A stretch of 22,655 nucleotides of DNA from a virus: the IMG/VR virus record IMGVR_UViG_3300047358_000060, positions 1-22,655 of that record; one strand, 5' to 3'. The notes below the pieces were generated by a model. That model saw nothing but the letters and a program-made list of their open reading frames with translations. It was not told the DNA's origin and ran no database searches. The position numbers and the translations under genes were made by a program. This document shows, piece by piece, positions 15,755-21,130 of this stretch (positions are counted from its first letter, which is position 1; every line of letters starts with the position of its first letter).

Positions 15755-16173
15755 GCAAGCTAATCCAGATGATCAAACAACATGAAGGTGTTGTGCCACA
15801 CGCCTATCAGGACAGCCGTGGATACTGGACGATTGGCGTAGGGCGTTTGATTGACGAGAATTTGGGCGGTGGCCTGTCTGACGCCGAGATTGACTATCTC
15901 TTGGCCAATGACATCAAACGCTGCCGTGCAGAGGCAGAGCAATACCCGTGGTTCAACAAGATGAATGAACCGCGTCAGGCCGTCATCCTGTCGATGCTGT
16001 TTAATCTTGGCAGGCCGCGCTTCGACAAGTTTCAGAACATGCAGGCTGCGCTGCTTGTAGGTGATTACACCCTCGCAAGCCACGAAATGCTCGACAGCCG
16101 CTGGGCGAATCAAGTCGGCAGGCGTGCGATTGAAATGTCAGACATGATGCAAAGCGGTGAGTGGCATGAGTAA
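15751..16173 (+). CDS. Endolysin, T4-type lysozyme (GH24)
   Basis: This 140-residue muramidase cleaves the glycan chain of peptidoglycan to release progeny. The catalytic set of T4 lysozyme is present at the same spacing: E12 in KQHEG, D21 in AYQDSRGYWTIGVG, and T27 in the same motif. The C-terminal lobe has RQAVILSMLFNLG, FQNMQAALLVGDYTLASHEMLDSRWANQVGRRA, matching the family. No signal peptide or signal anchor is seen, so it should be a cytosolic enzyme that needs a holin. The ATG overlaps the nuclease stop and AAAGG is nearby. It is followed by small holin-like genes, a standard lysis cassette. Confidence 0.93.
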   Translation: MSKLIQMIKQHEGVVPHAYQDSRGYWTIGVGRLIDENLGGGLSDAEIDYLLANDIKRCRAEAEQYPWFNKMNEPRQAVILSMLFNLGRPRFDKFQNMQAALLVGDYTLASHEMLDSRWANQVGRRAIEMSDMMQSGEWHE

Positions 16174-16360
16174 ACTTATCTTGGAGTACCGCATCGTTCC
16201 TCGCTTGATGATGCTGACAATGACCGGCGTTTACATTCGCTGCATCGAATGGGCGTTGCATCAACCAGATCTGTCAACGCAACAGAGTGCGCTGATCAGC
16301 GTTGTGACTGGCGCTATGACAGGCGCGTTTGCTGTGTGGGTAGGAAGTGAAAAGTCATGA
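16166..16360 (+). CDS. Holin-like protein, two membrane segments
   Basis: I chose the ATG at 16166 (64 residues) over a GTG nine bases earlier. It overlaps the lysozyme stop. Two membrane segments are predicted, about residues 11-30 (VPRLMMLTMTGVYIRCIEWA) and 41-60 (SALISVVTGAMTGAFAVWVG), separated by a short polar loop HQPDLSTQQ, with a charged N-terminus MSKLILEYR and a short C-tail. This size and topology match class II holins, and the second segment G-A-M-T-G-A-F-A-V-W resembles small holins of marine phages. It would make lesions that release the lysozyme. A second holin candidate lies at 16536, so the pair could be holin and antiholin. Confidence 0.75.
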   Translation: MSKLILEYRIVPRLMMLTMTGVYIRCIEWALHQPDLSTQQSALISVVTGAMTGAFAVWVGSEKS

Positions 16361-16539
16361 CTTGGCTTTTGCTGATGATCATTGCTGAAGTGAATGGTGA
16401 GTTGACTGTCCACATTCTGAGCGAACACCACACAATGGCGCACTGCCACGTCGCAGGCACAAAGATCCAATGGGAAGAACGGATGCCTGTGAACAAAGAA
16501 TTGCTGTGCTTTGCAACAGACGTTGAGGCTCTACAATGA
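16357..16539 (+). CDS. Small lysis-cassette protein, unknown function
   Basis: This 60-residue protein is coupled by ATGA to the holin-like gene and by ATGA to the next one. Residues 1-10 (MTWLLLMIIA) are strongly hydrophobic but short, with no positively charged residue before them, so it is at best an unusual signal-like segment. The rest is soluble: EVNGELTVHILSEHHTMAHCHVAGTKIQWEERMPVNKELLCFATDVEAL, with two Cys and several His. An exported or spanin-like role is possible, but there is no lipobox and no proline-rich region, so I leave the function open. Confidence 0.6.
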   Translation: MTWLLLMIIAEVNGELTVHILSEHHTMAHCHVAGTKIQWEERMPVNKELLCFATDVEALQ

Positions 16540-16913
16540 TTCAGTTTTTAGGGCCGATTGCATCGCTTGCAGGCACATGGCTTGAGAGCCGTGCTGAACA
16601 GACCAAAGCGAAGGGCGCAGTAGCTAAGGCGCGCGCAGAAGCTGAGAGCCAAGCAATGCTGACCGCAGCTACCCACGACAGCAAGTGGGAGTTGATCATG
16701 GCGCAGTCCACGCAGTCCAGCATACGCGACGAAATCGTCACGGTGATTGTGCTGATTCCCGTGGTGCTGGTCTTCGTTCCGGGCATGGAGGAGGTTGTGA
16801 AGGCAGGATTTGACCGCCTCAACGAATTACCTGAGTGGTATCAAGGTCTTGTGTACGTTACTTGTCTTGCCGGATTAGGGTTGAAGGGCGTAGACAAATT
16901 TCGCAAAAAATAG
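16536..16913 (+). CDS. Putative holin, GTA-holin-like, last late gene
   Basis: This 125-residue membrane protein starts by ATGA overlap. An N-terminal amphipathic segment (FLGPIASLAGTWLES) leads to a helical charged region KAKGAVAKARAEAESQAMLTAATHDSKWELIMAQ, then SSIRDEIVTVIVLIPVVLVFVPGM (membrane segment about 67-83) and ELPEWYQGLVYVTCLAGLGLKGV (about 102-117). The pattern W-E-x-x-M-A-x-x-x-x-S-x-R-D-E-x-x-T followed by an I-P-x-x-x-x-F-x-P-G span and P-x-W-Y is typical of holin-like proteins of marine phages and of GTA-release holins. It ends the rightward late operon; the proposed attP follows. Holin versus antiholin cannot be decided. Confidence 0.7.
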   Translation: MIQFLGPIASLAGTWLESRAEQTKAKGAVAKARAEAESQAMLTAATHDSKWELIMAQSTQSSIRDEIVTVIVLIPVVLVFVPGMEEVVKAGFDRLNELPEWYQGLVYVTCLAGLGLKGVDKFRKK

Positions 16914-16933
16914 GAGAGACACAGGGAGAGACA
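16913..16933 (+). repeat. Direct repeats GGAGAGACA, candidate integrase arm sites
   Basis: GGAGAGACA occurs at 16913-16921 and again at 16925-16933, 12 bases apart. A third GAGACA, in inverted orientation, lies at 17022-17027 on the other side of the dyad. Short repeats flanking a core fit integrase arm-type sites, but their number is small. Confidence 0.35.
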
Positions 16934-16941
16934 TTTTGCTG

Positions 16942-17012
16942 TAACCCACTGAAATCTCTATAATATAATGGCGGAGAGAGCGCCGAATAAAAATAGAGAA
17001 ATCAATGGGTTA
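16942..17012. other. Proposed attP: dyad around a tRNA-Ser-like core
   Basis: Left arm 16942-16961 and right arm 16993-17012 are inverted repeats with 17 of 20 matching bases. Exactly on the same centre (16977) lies GGCG (16970-16973), a 7-base GAGAGAG and CGCC (16981-16984). Read on the minus strand, 16969-16980 is CTCTCTCCGCCA, the 3' end of many bacterial tRNA-Ser genes. A 7-base overlap between short inverted core sites next to the 3' end of an integrase gene is the standard arrangement for a tyrosine-integrase attP. The dyad could also act as a bidirectional terminator between the convergent operons. Confidence 0.6.
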
Positions 17013-17017
17013 TTTGG

Positions 17018-18064
17018 TTACTGTCTCGCCATTTGCGTCACACCGGACGCAAAGGTTCTTTTCGCATATTCACGGGCTTTTTCGCGGTAGTCAGGATGGA
17101 TCTGAGCATAGTGCTGTTCAGTAATCTTGACCGTCGAATGGCCTAGCGCATCGCGGATCTGTTCCATAGGAACGCCGTCCAGTGCCGCGCCAGCCGCCCA
17201 CGTCGAGCGTAGATCATGGAAGCGGAAATCAACCAAATGAAGGCTCTGACACAGTGCCTTAAATTCAGGGTGGATGTTCTTCACCCGCTTGCCGTTGCGC
17301 TCAATAATGTGGCCAGTTTGTGACGTTTCAAACGCCTCTCTAAGCCACGGCTCTACCATGCCGGTGATATCACACACCCGCCTAGCTTTCCGCTTCTTGC
17401 CATCCGCAGGAGCATGAAAGTCGATCTGACCTTCCCCCCACTTGATCTGGTGCTTTTGCAGTTCCAGGATGGCCGACTTGCGTGCCGCCGTAGAGATTGC
17501 GATGCCGACAGCAAGGCGCAGATACAATGGTTGCTGGGGCAACGCCTGTAGCAACCGGGTACGCTCCTCTGTGTCTAGCCACCTGATACGCGCCACCTTC
17601 TGATACCGGTTCCTCGGTATGTACGGCACACCGCGTATCATCCTTCCCCGCTCTCTGTCTGCGGCCCAATTTAGGGCTGCAATCAGCACCGCCAGTTCGC
17701 GCGCCATCGTCACCTCTGACACGTTTGCCAGCCGTTCTTGCTTCCATTCGTACACGGCATCCTCAAAGGATTCATGATCAAGCGGGTCGCAATCGCGAAG
17801 CGGCTCAAGCTGGTTGAGTATAGAGTAGTGCCGTGACATTGAGACTGCGCGTGGGGCGTAATCTCGCACAGTAAACTGGTGCAAGATTTCACCTACGTTC
17901 ACATAATCGTGCGCCTGTTGAAGTCTCTTGAACGTCTCTAGGAAGGTCTTTGCAAACGCCTCATCTGACGTGCCAGTAGACGCATACTGCGGCTCTCCGT
18001 TCTCTCGCCAGTATATGTGCCAGTGCTTCCTGCCACCGCGTTTTTTAAGTTGATAGTTGTGCAT
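17018..18064 (-). CDS. int: Phage tyrosine integrase
   Basis: This 348-residue site-specific recombinase carries the full catalytic set: R195 in STAARKSAILEL, Lys in the GKKRKARR beta-hairpin (about 223-226), H283-x-x-R286 in HDLRSTWA, H309 in LGHST and the nucleophile Y319 in KITEQHYAQIH. The N-terminal part has an arm-binding-like beta region (KHWHIYWRENGEPQYASTGT), then a core-binding SAM-like domain (about 60-155). GAAGGAG precedes the ATG at a good distance, so the start is firm. The gene is the last of the leftward operon and ends only six bases from the proposed attP, as in lambda. The first 127 bases overlap the excisionase-like gene in another frame. Confidence 0.93.
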   Translation of the reverse strand: MHNYQLKKRGGRKHWHIYWRENGEPQYASTGTSDEAFAKTFLETFKRLQQAHDYVNVGEILHQFTVRDYAPRAVSMSRHYSILNQLEPLRDCDPLDHESFEDAVYEWKQERLANVSEVTMARELAVLIAALNWAADRERGRMIRGVPYIPRNRYQKVARIRWLDTEERTRLLQALPQQPLYLRLAVGIAISTAARKSAILELQKHQIKWGEGQIDFHAPADGKKRKARRVCDITGMVEPWLREAFETSQTGHIIERNGKRVKNIHPEFKALCQSLHLVDFRFHDLRSTWAAGAALDGVPMEQIRDALGHSTVKITEQHYAQIHPDYREKAREYAKRTFASGVTQMARQ

Positions 18065-18225
18065 GTCGTGTCTCCTTCGACAGTTGCTAGTGCGTGGGCT
18101 GGTATTCTTATTTTTTTACCCACTTTGATGTGAGGCAGATCGCCTGCCTCTGTCATACGCACCACAGTGCGTGCCGACACTTTCCAGCGGTCAGCAAGCT
18201 CCTGTGGTGTGTAGAACGCCGTCAT
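17938..18225 (-). CDS. Excisionase-like / AlpA-type HTH protein
   Basis: The ATG at 18225 overlaps the preceding stop (TGATG) and has a GGGTGG-type ribosome site. The 95-residue product starts with a winged-helix DNA-binding domain of the MerR/excisionase type: FYTPQELADRWKVSARTVVRMTEAGDLPHIKVGKKIRIPAHAL (residues 4-47), with the recognition helix in SARTVVRMTEAG and the wing IKVGKKIRI. Next to an integrase this is most likely the directionality factor that favours excision, or a small regulator. The remaining 45 residues lie in the 127-base overlap with int and have no recognisable fold, so the true functional protein may be mostly the HTH domain. Confidence 0.75.
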   Translation of the reverse strand: MTAFYTPQELADRWKVSARTVVRMTEAGDLPHIKVGKKIRIPAHALATVEGDTTCTTINLKNAVAGSTGTYTGERTESRSMRLLARQMRRLQRPS

Positions 18226-18434
18226 CAGGCCACCCGCCAAACTCGCGTGCCTTTGTCGAGTTGGCGCGTTGTGACTTTGAATTGGTTCCGCTTTGCATGG
18301 TAAATCACACGCTGCATCTGATTGGCATCCAGCGCCAAAACGCTATCGCCCACCTTCATTTTAGCGATGGCATTTGACTCCGTTGCGTCACCCGCCTTTT
18401 TCGGCGGGATTGGAATGTTTTTTTCTACGACCAT
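18225..18434 (-). CDS. Small phage protein of the early operon, unknown function
   Basis: This 69-residue protein has a strong AAGGAG ribosome site before its ATG. After a short basic leader with IPIPPKKAGDATESNAIAKMKVGDSVLAL, it continues DANQMQRVIYHAKRNQFKVTTRQLDKGTRVWRVA. The pattern KMKVGDSVL, a helix with Q-x-x-x-A-K-R, then F-K-V-T-T-R and G-x-R-V-W-R is common in small proteins of phage recombination or integration operons. It looks like a small alpha/beta fold, possibly nucleic-acid-binding, but no function is established. Its stop overlaps the HTH gene start. Confidence 0.8.
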   Translation of the reverse strand: MVVEKNIPIPPKKAGDATESNAIAKMKVGDSVLALDANQMQRVIYHAKRNQFKVTTRQLDKGTRVWRVA

Positions 18435-18532
18435 AAATTGTCTCCTTTTGTCGTACTGATGGTCAATCCACAGGTGCCGCAGTTAGCACCGTCAAACGCC
18501 GTCACGCATTTTGGGCAAAGGCCAAGATCCAA
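18425..18532 (-). CDS. Miniature zinc-ribbon protein, probable TTG start
   Basis: Between two well-supported genes the frame encodes LCPKCVTAFDGANCGTCGL, with two CxxC pairs (residues 6/9 and 18/21 of the proposed 35-residue product), a small zinc ribbon. The only start with a ribosome site is the TTG at 18532, preceded by AGAGG; no ATG or GTG fits before the first Cys pair without invading the upstream gene deeply. Its stop overlaps the next gene by ten bases, in line with the rest of the operon. The start is uncertain, but the two Cys pairs argue for real coding. Confidence 0.45.
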   Translation of the reverse strand: MDLGLCPKCVTAFDGANCGTCGLTISTTKGDNLWS

Positions 18533-18561
18533 ACGCCTCTGCAACGTGCCGTCGCCAACTT

Positions 18562-18789
18562 CTATGTCTGGTAGCGCCCTTGTTGGTACATCGCTTCGTA
18601 CAGCCGCCTGACAATCGGCATAGCCAATTCCTTCGTCTCCACGTCGCAATCGCTGATTACCCATGTCGGGTCCACTAGGTTGGACAGGTGCAATTCCACT
18701 TCCTTGTTGTTGATGACGAGAACGGCGCGCAGTTCCATGTAGTCTTTCGATGCGCGAATAACGTCTCGTTCTGCTACAGCGCCGTCCAT
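18562..18789 (-). CDS. Small early-operon protein, unknown function
   Basis: This 75-residue acidic protein overlaps the preceding zinc-finger gene by 16 bases; GGAGAGG lies just before the ATG. The sequence reads MDGAVAERDVIRASKDYMELRAVLVINNKEVELHLSN, with two beta strands, followed by LVDPTWVISDCDVETKELAMPIVRRLYEAMYQQG, a C-terminal helix. I do not recognise a family. The strong ribosome site and the folded-looking composition make it a real gene. It sits among recombination genes, so an accessory role in DNA metabolism or host takeover is possible but not shown. Confidence 0.7.
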   Translation of the reverse strand: MDGAVAERDVIRASKDYMELRAVLVINNKEVELHLSNLVDPTWVISDCDVETKELAMPIVRRLYEAMYQQGRYQT

Positions 18790-18962
18790 GCCTCTCCATC
18801 CTTCCAGTAGTCATGTAGGCACTGTGGCCCGCAAAAATATTCACCGTTGCCATTAGCCACCCCCTGATAGCGCCAGTTGAATGTCTCGCCGCATTGCACG
18901 CACTTGTCAGTCCTGTTGGCTGCAACCGGCTTGGTCTTTTTCACGCTCCGCTTCTTCCGCAT
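18774..18962 (-). CDS. Small zinc-finger protein
   Basis: This 62-residue protein has a basic start (RKKRSVKKTKPVAANRTD), then CVQCGETFNWRY and YFCGPQCLHDYWKDG: CxxC and CxxxC at residues 22/25 and 44/48, a four-Cys zinc site of the FYF/treble-clef or MYM-like kind. Such proteins bind nucleic acid or protein partners. The start is less sure because no good ribosome site precedes the ATG at 18962; coupling to the upstream gene, which stops 12 bases before, may supply translation. Its end overlaps the next gene. Confidence 0.65.
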   Translation of the reverse strand: MRKKRSVKKTKPVAANRTDKCVQCGETFNWRYQGVANGNGEYFCGPQCLHDYWKDGEAWTAL

Positions 18963-19008
18963 ATTTCAGTAATTCAATCGCCTTGTGGCGCATCATCGTC
19001 GGCGTCAT
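18907..19008 (-). CDS. Possible tiny helical protein (low confidence)
   Basis: A 33-residue frame, MTPTMMRHKAIELLKYAEEAEREKDQAGCSQQD, overlaps both the preceding and following genes. The KAIELLKYAEEAEREK segment is a convincing amphipathic helix unlike a random shadow frame, but no ribosome site is clear at the ATG at 19008 and a longer form from 19095 has no better one. It may be a real overlapping gene or a chance reading of the neighbours. Confidence 0.3.
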   Translation of the reverse strand: MTPTMMRHKAIELLKYAEEAEREKDQAGCSQQD

Positions 19009-19270
19009 AGCCAATCGTGCTTGGGTGCGCCCAATCACCAGCAACAAACCCTGTGGTTGAACCACTGCTAAGACGGGATGTTCCTTGTGTGACATAGTTC
19101 AAAAGCCGTAATCCATCTTCTGTCAGGCGTGGTGCCATACAATCACTGTCTGTCGTCACCAGCCCCAGTTGCCAAAATTCCTGCCAGCGATCCGGTGTGA
19201 TATAGGCCGAACCGCTGGCGCGGAATAAGTCACCTATGAAGGCGTTAGAATGGTATTTCGTCTGCGGCAT
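18974..19270 (-). CDS. Small winged-helix-like protein of the recombination operon
   Basis: The frame is open further upstream, but the ATG at 19270, with AAGAAGG before it, fits the operon best; the longer form would overlap the SSB-like gene almost entirely. The 98-residue product reads MPQTKYHSNAFIGDLFRASGSAYITPDRWQEFWQLGLVTTDSDCMAPRLTEDGLRLLNYVTQG, then a Ser/Thr/Asp-rich tail. The segment ending in RLTEDGLRLLNYV resembles the end of small winged-helix domains (LT-x-x-G-x-x-x-L), so a DNA-binding role is possible. The last residues are acidic (DADDDAPQGD). Function is not known. Confidence 0.65.
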   Translation of the reverse strand: MPQTKYHSNAFIGDLFRASGSAYITPDRWQEFWQLGLVTTDSDCMAPRLTEDGLRLLNYVTQGTSRLSSGSTTGFVAGDWAHPSTIGYDADDDAPQGD

Positions 19271-19493
19271 CTGCCTTCTTCGCAGGCGCTTCTTTGAGCT
19301 TGCCCGCAATCCACCCGTCGTTTTTCTGGTACAGGTTGGCGTAGTAAGTCTTGCCACCGACAACCAGCTTGCCCGACCAGTCAGCGTGCCAGTCTTCGGT
19401 CTTCTGGCCATCTCCAGACCCAGGCCGCTTATCATTGAGCGACATGGTAAGTTCATCCTGACCAAACTTGGGCCGGTTCTGTTGTTCAGACAT
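19245..19493 (-). CDS. Small protein with SSB-like acidic tail
   Basis: This 82-residue protein overlaps the annealase stop by eight bases. It has a flexible polar start (MSEQQNRPKFGQDELTMSLNDKRPGS), a short beta core (DWSGKLVVGGKTYYANLYQKNDGWIAGKLKE) and an ADAADEIPF end. That D-E-I-P-F tail matches the acidic C-terminus of bacterial single-stranded-DNA-binding proteins, the part that docks partner proteins. The core is too short for a normal OB fold, but compact, single-sheet proteins of this form occur next to ERF-type annealases. A role as a mini-SSB or mimic that loads recombination proteins is inferred. Confidence 0.7.
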   Translation of the reverse strand: MSEQQNRPKFGQDELTMSLNDKRPGSGDGQKTEDWHADWSGKLVVGGKTYYANLYQKNDGWIAGKLKEAPAKKADAADEIPF

Positions 19494-20157
19494 TCATCAT
19501 TTCCTTCTTACGATTACCGAACATTTTCACGATGTTGTCGGGCTGCTTTGTGCCGCCCCGTTGACGGAACGCGGATTCCAAAACCTTCACGTCCGTAACC
19601 TTTGCAAGCGTCTCCTCAAGACGGTCATCCGGCGCAGCGGCTACTACTGCCGGGTCAGAAAAAGCCCCGACGGCAGGCTTCAACCCACCGCCGGGGGAGT
19701 GGCCCGCGACACCGGACAGGGAGACTTGTTCTGGTGCTGTCGCTGCGGGCTGGGAGGAACCTGTTTTTGGTGCGTCGTCAATCAGGCCGTTTGACTCGCC
19801 GTCATCGTCAGAATCTTCGACACCTTTCTCGGTGCCGAACATGCTGGCGAGGGCGTAACGCTTAGCATATGTGATTGCGCCGCCGATCTTCTGGCTGTTG
19901 GTTTTGTCATCGACATAAATCGGATAGCGACTGGCGCGCGCTTCACCGCTGACGTGCATCAACACGGTACGCACGAACATCGTGTCATCTTCAAAGTCCA
20001 CTTCCTGCGTGAAGGTCAGCCCAAAGGCGTTAGCCTGCTTGACGTTGTTGATGACAGCACCAATCGACGCATACTGACTGCGGTTTCCTTTCTTGTCGGC
20101 TTCAAACCCGCCGGTCTGCCGCTGGTACTCACACAACGCCTTCGCTAATTCACTCAT
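19486..20157 (-). CDS. erf: ERF-family single-strand annealing protein
   Basis: This 223-residue recombinase belongs to the ERF family, which anneals complementary single strands and helps circularise phage DNA. Family features: KKGNRSQYASIGAVINNVKQANAFGLTFTQEV, TVLMHVSGEARASRYPIYVDD, then NSQKIGGAITYAKRYALASMFGTEKG and the acidic DSDDDGES, with the highly conserved QK-x-G-x-AITY-x-KRYAL at residues 89-103. The remaining C-terminal region is Pro/Ala-rich and ends in a helix, as is usual. It follows the YqaJ exonuclease with an eight-base overlap, so the two form an exonuclease-annealase pair like lambda Exo/Bet. Confidence 0.92.
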   Translation of the reverse strand: MSELAKALCEYQRQTGGFEADKKGNRSQYASIGAVINNVKQANAFGLTFTQEVDFEDDTMFVRTVLMHVSGEARASRYPIYVDDKTNSQKIGGAITYAKRYALASMFGTEKGVEDSDDDGESNGLIDDAPKTGSSQPAATAPEQVSLSGVAGHSPGGGLKPAVGAFSDPAVVAAAPDDRLEETLAKVTDVKVLESAFRQRGGTKQPDNIVKMFGNRKKEMMNV

Positions 20158-21076
20158 CTACCTCAATCCTCTTTGAGTTGTTCTTGTTCACACGCACACG
20201 GATGCCGTGGCCGGATGCTTCCGACGCATCTCGCGGTACTAGCTTCTTGATGGCCGTCTCGGCGTCCTTGAAGGACTGTGCAGCGCCGTAGGTCTGCGTC
20301 CATGTCTCTGCAAACCGCTTCCAGTCCAGCGCCTTTTTATGCTCCGTCATGTCATACGGAACGCGCTCGTCAGGCGGGACGGGGGCATCAATGGGGATGG
20401 GGATGTAAGGCGGCTCACCTGTCTCGACGGCGTGCATAAACTCTGTCGCCAAGTCGATCAGATAGTCGGTGTAGTGCTTGTCCAGCTTAATGACGTGCGT
20501 GGTAGGTTCGTCACCGGCCCTGATAATGTTGAGGATGCCAAACTTGACCTTTTTGCCGGTATGTTCTTCCAGCAAACGGCCATTCCAGTGAAGCTGTGGG
20601 CTGTAGCCTTTAACAAGGCGAGGGATGACATCCTGCCACGCTTCGCCCTTCTTAGGACGGCCAAGCGTAAACTTAGCATCGAAGACTGCTTGCGCGCCTT
20701 CCCAATCATCCACGCTGCCATCTAAGGTGCAGCGCATGAACGGTAGTCTCTTGGACTGAATGACTAGCTGTTGGTTTCTGACCGTCTTCTGGTGCTTATA
20801 CTCAAACCATGCGACGTTCAGATCCTCGGTTGTCCAGCCCATCAGGACAGGCCATACAGTTGATAGATCGTCTGGTTCAGTCAGCCCGCACTTTTCTTCC
20901 CAAAGACGAGTGATGCGCTCTTGATCTGCGGTAGCGATGATGTTGGCGTCACTGCCGCCAAAAGTATGAGCGCGCTTTGCCAGCGCATCAGGGGGCAGTT
21001 TGAATGAATTAAAAAGATGGGGGATGCGCTTTTGAGGCACATCCCCTGTCTCGGAGGTTTGACTACTCTTGCTCAT
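20150..21076 (-). CDS. YqaJ-type recombination exonuclease
   Basis: This 308-residue nuclease fits the YqaJ/lambda-Exo fold of PD-(D/E)XK exonucleases that resect duplex ends for the annealase. Motifs in order: FGGSDANII (S42-D43), MGWTTEDLNVAWFEY (E84), MRCTLDGSVDD (D119), VFDAKFTLG (D133-x-K135, Asp replacing the usual Glu of E-x-K) and YSPQLHWNGRLL (Q161). The C-terminal part has helices and a basic end (GIRVRVNKNNSKRIEV). No ribosome site precedes the ATG; the promoter at 21084-21112 predicts a transcript that starts at about the ATG itself. It heads the operon and overlaps ERF by eight bases. Confidence 0.88.
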   Translation of the reverse strand: MSKSSQTSETGDVPQKRIPHLFNSFKLPPDALAKRAHTFGGSDANIIATADQERITRLWEEKCGLTEPDDLSTVWPVLMGWTTEDLNVAWFEYKHQKTVRNQQLVIQSKRLPFMRCTLDGSVDDWEGAQAVFDAKFTLGRPKKGEAWQDVIPRLVKGYSPQLHWNGRLLEEHTGKKVKFGILNIIRAGDEPTTHVIKLDKHYTDYLIDLATEFMHAVETGEPPYIPIPIDAPVPPDERVPYDMTEHKKALDWKRFAETWTQTYGAAQSFKDAETAIKKLVPRDASEASGHGIRVRVNKNNSKRIEVDE

Positions 21077-21078
21077 GT

Positions 21079-21101
21079 GGGTAACTGTAGGTTAGTTACC
21101 C
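21079..21101. promoter_or_regulatory. Operator-like dyad GGGTAAC-9-GTTACCC
   Basis: A perfect 7-base inverted repeat with a 9-base spacer lies over the -10 box and part of the spacer of the leftward promoter, just before the YqaJ start. A bound regulator here would block RNA polymerase. Either the repressor or the Cro-like protein may bind; sequence alone cannot say which. Confidence 0.65.
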
Positions 21102-21112
21102 GAGTAAGTAAA
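21084..21112 (-). promoter_or_regulatory. Leftward recombination-operon promoter
   Basis: On the minus strand, TTTACT (21112-21107) and TACAGT (21089-21084) are separated by exactly 17 bases, close to the sigma-70 consensus. The start point would fall at about 21077, at the ATG of the YqaJ gene (21076), giving a leaderless message. Operator-like dyads lie on both sides of the -35 box. Confidence 0.6.
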
Positions 21113-21113
21113 G

Positions 21114-21125
21114 GGGTAATTACCC
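21114..21125. promoter_or_regulatory. Operator-like palindrome GGGTAATTACCC
   Basis: A perfect 12-base palindrome directly upstream of the -35 box of the leftward promoter. It shares GGGTAA/TTACCC with the dyad over the -10 box, so the two may be a pair of sites for one regulator with different half-site spacing. Confidence 0.55.
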
Positions 21126-21130
21126 GTTAG

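Noticed and set aside
16942-17012. Dyad as a simple bidirectional terminator
   Set aside because: No T run follows the stem on either strand and the long internal AT loop would weaken it. It could contribute to termination, but the tRNA-like core fits an attachment site better.
18425-18925. 166-residue frame on the minus strand
   Set aside because: Most of it is opposite-frame reading of two well-supported genes; only the last 35 codons, with two CxxC pairs, look real and are listed separately.
18974-19465. 163-residue version of the winged-helix-like gene
   Set aside because: The first 65 residues duplicate the SSB-like gene region in another frame and are rich in Arg/Thr/Ser; the ATG at 19270 has AAGAAGG.
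20339-20725. Plus-strand 128-residue frame inside the YqaJ gene
   Set aside because: It is antisense to conserved nuclease motifs, without ribosome site or family likeness.
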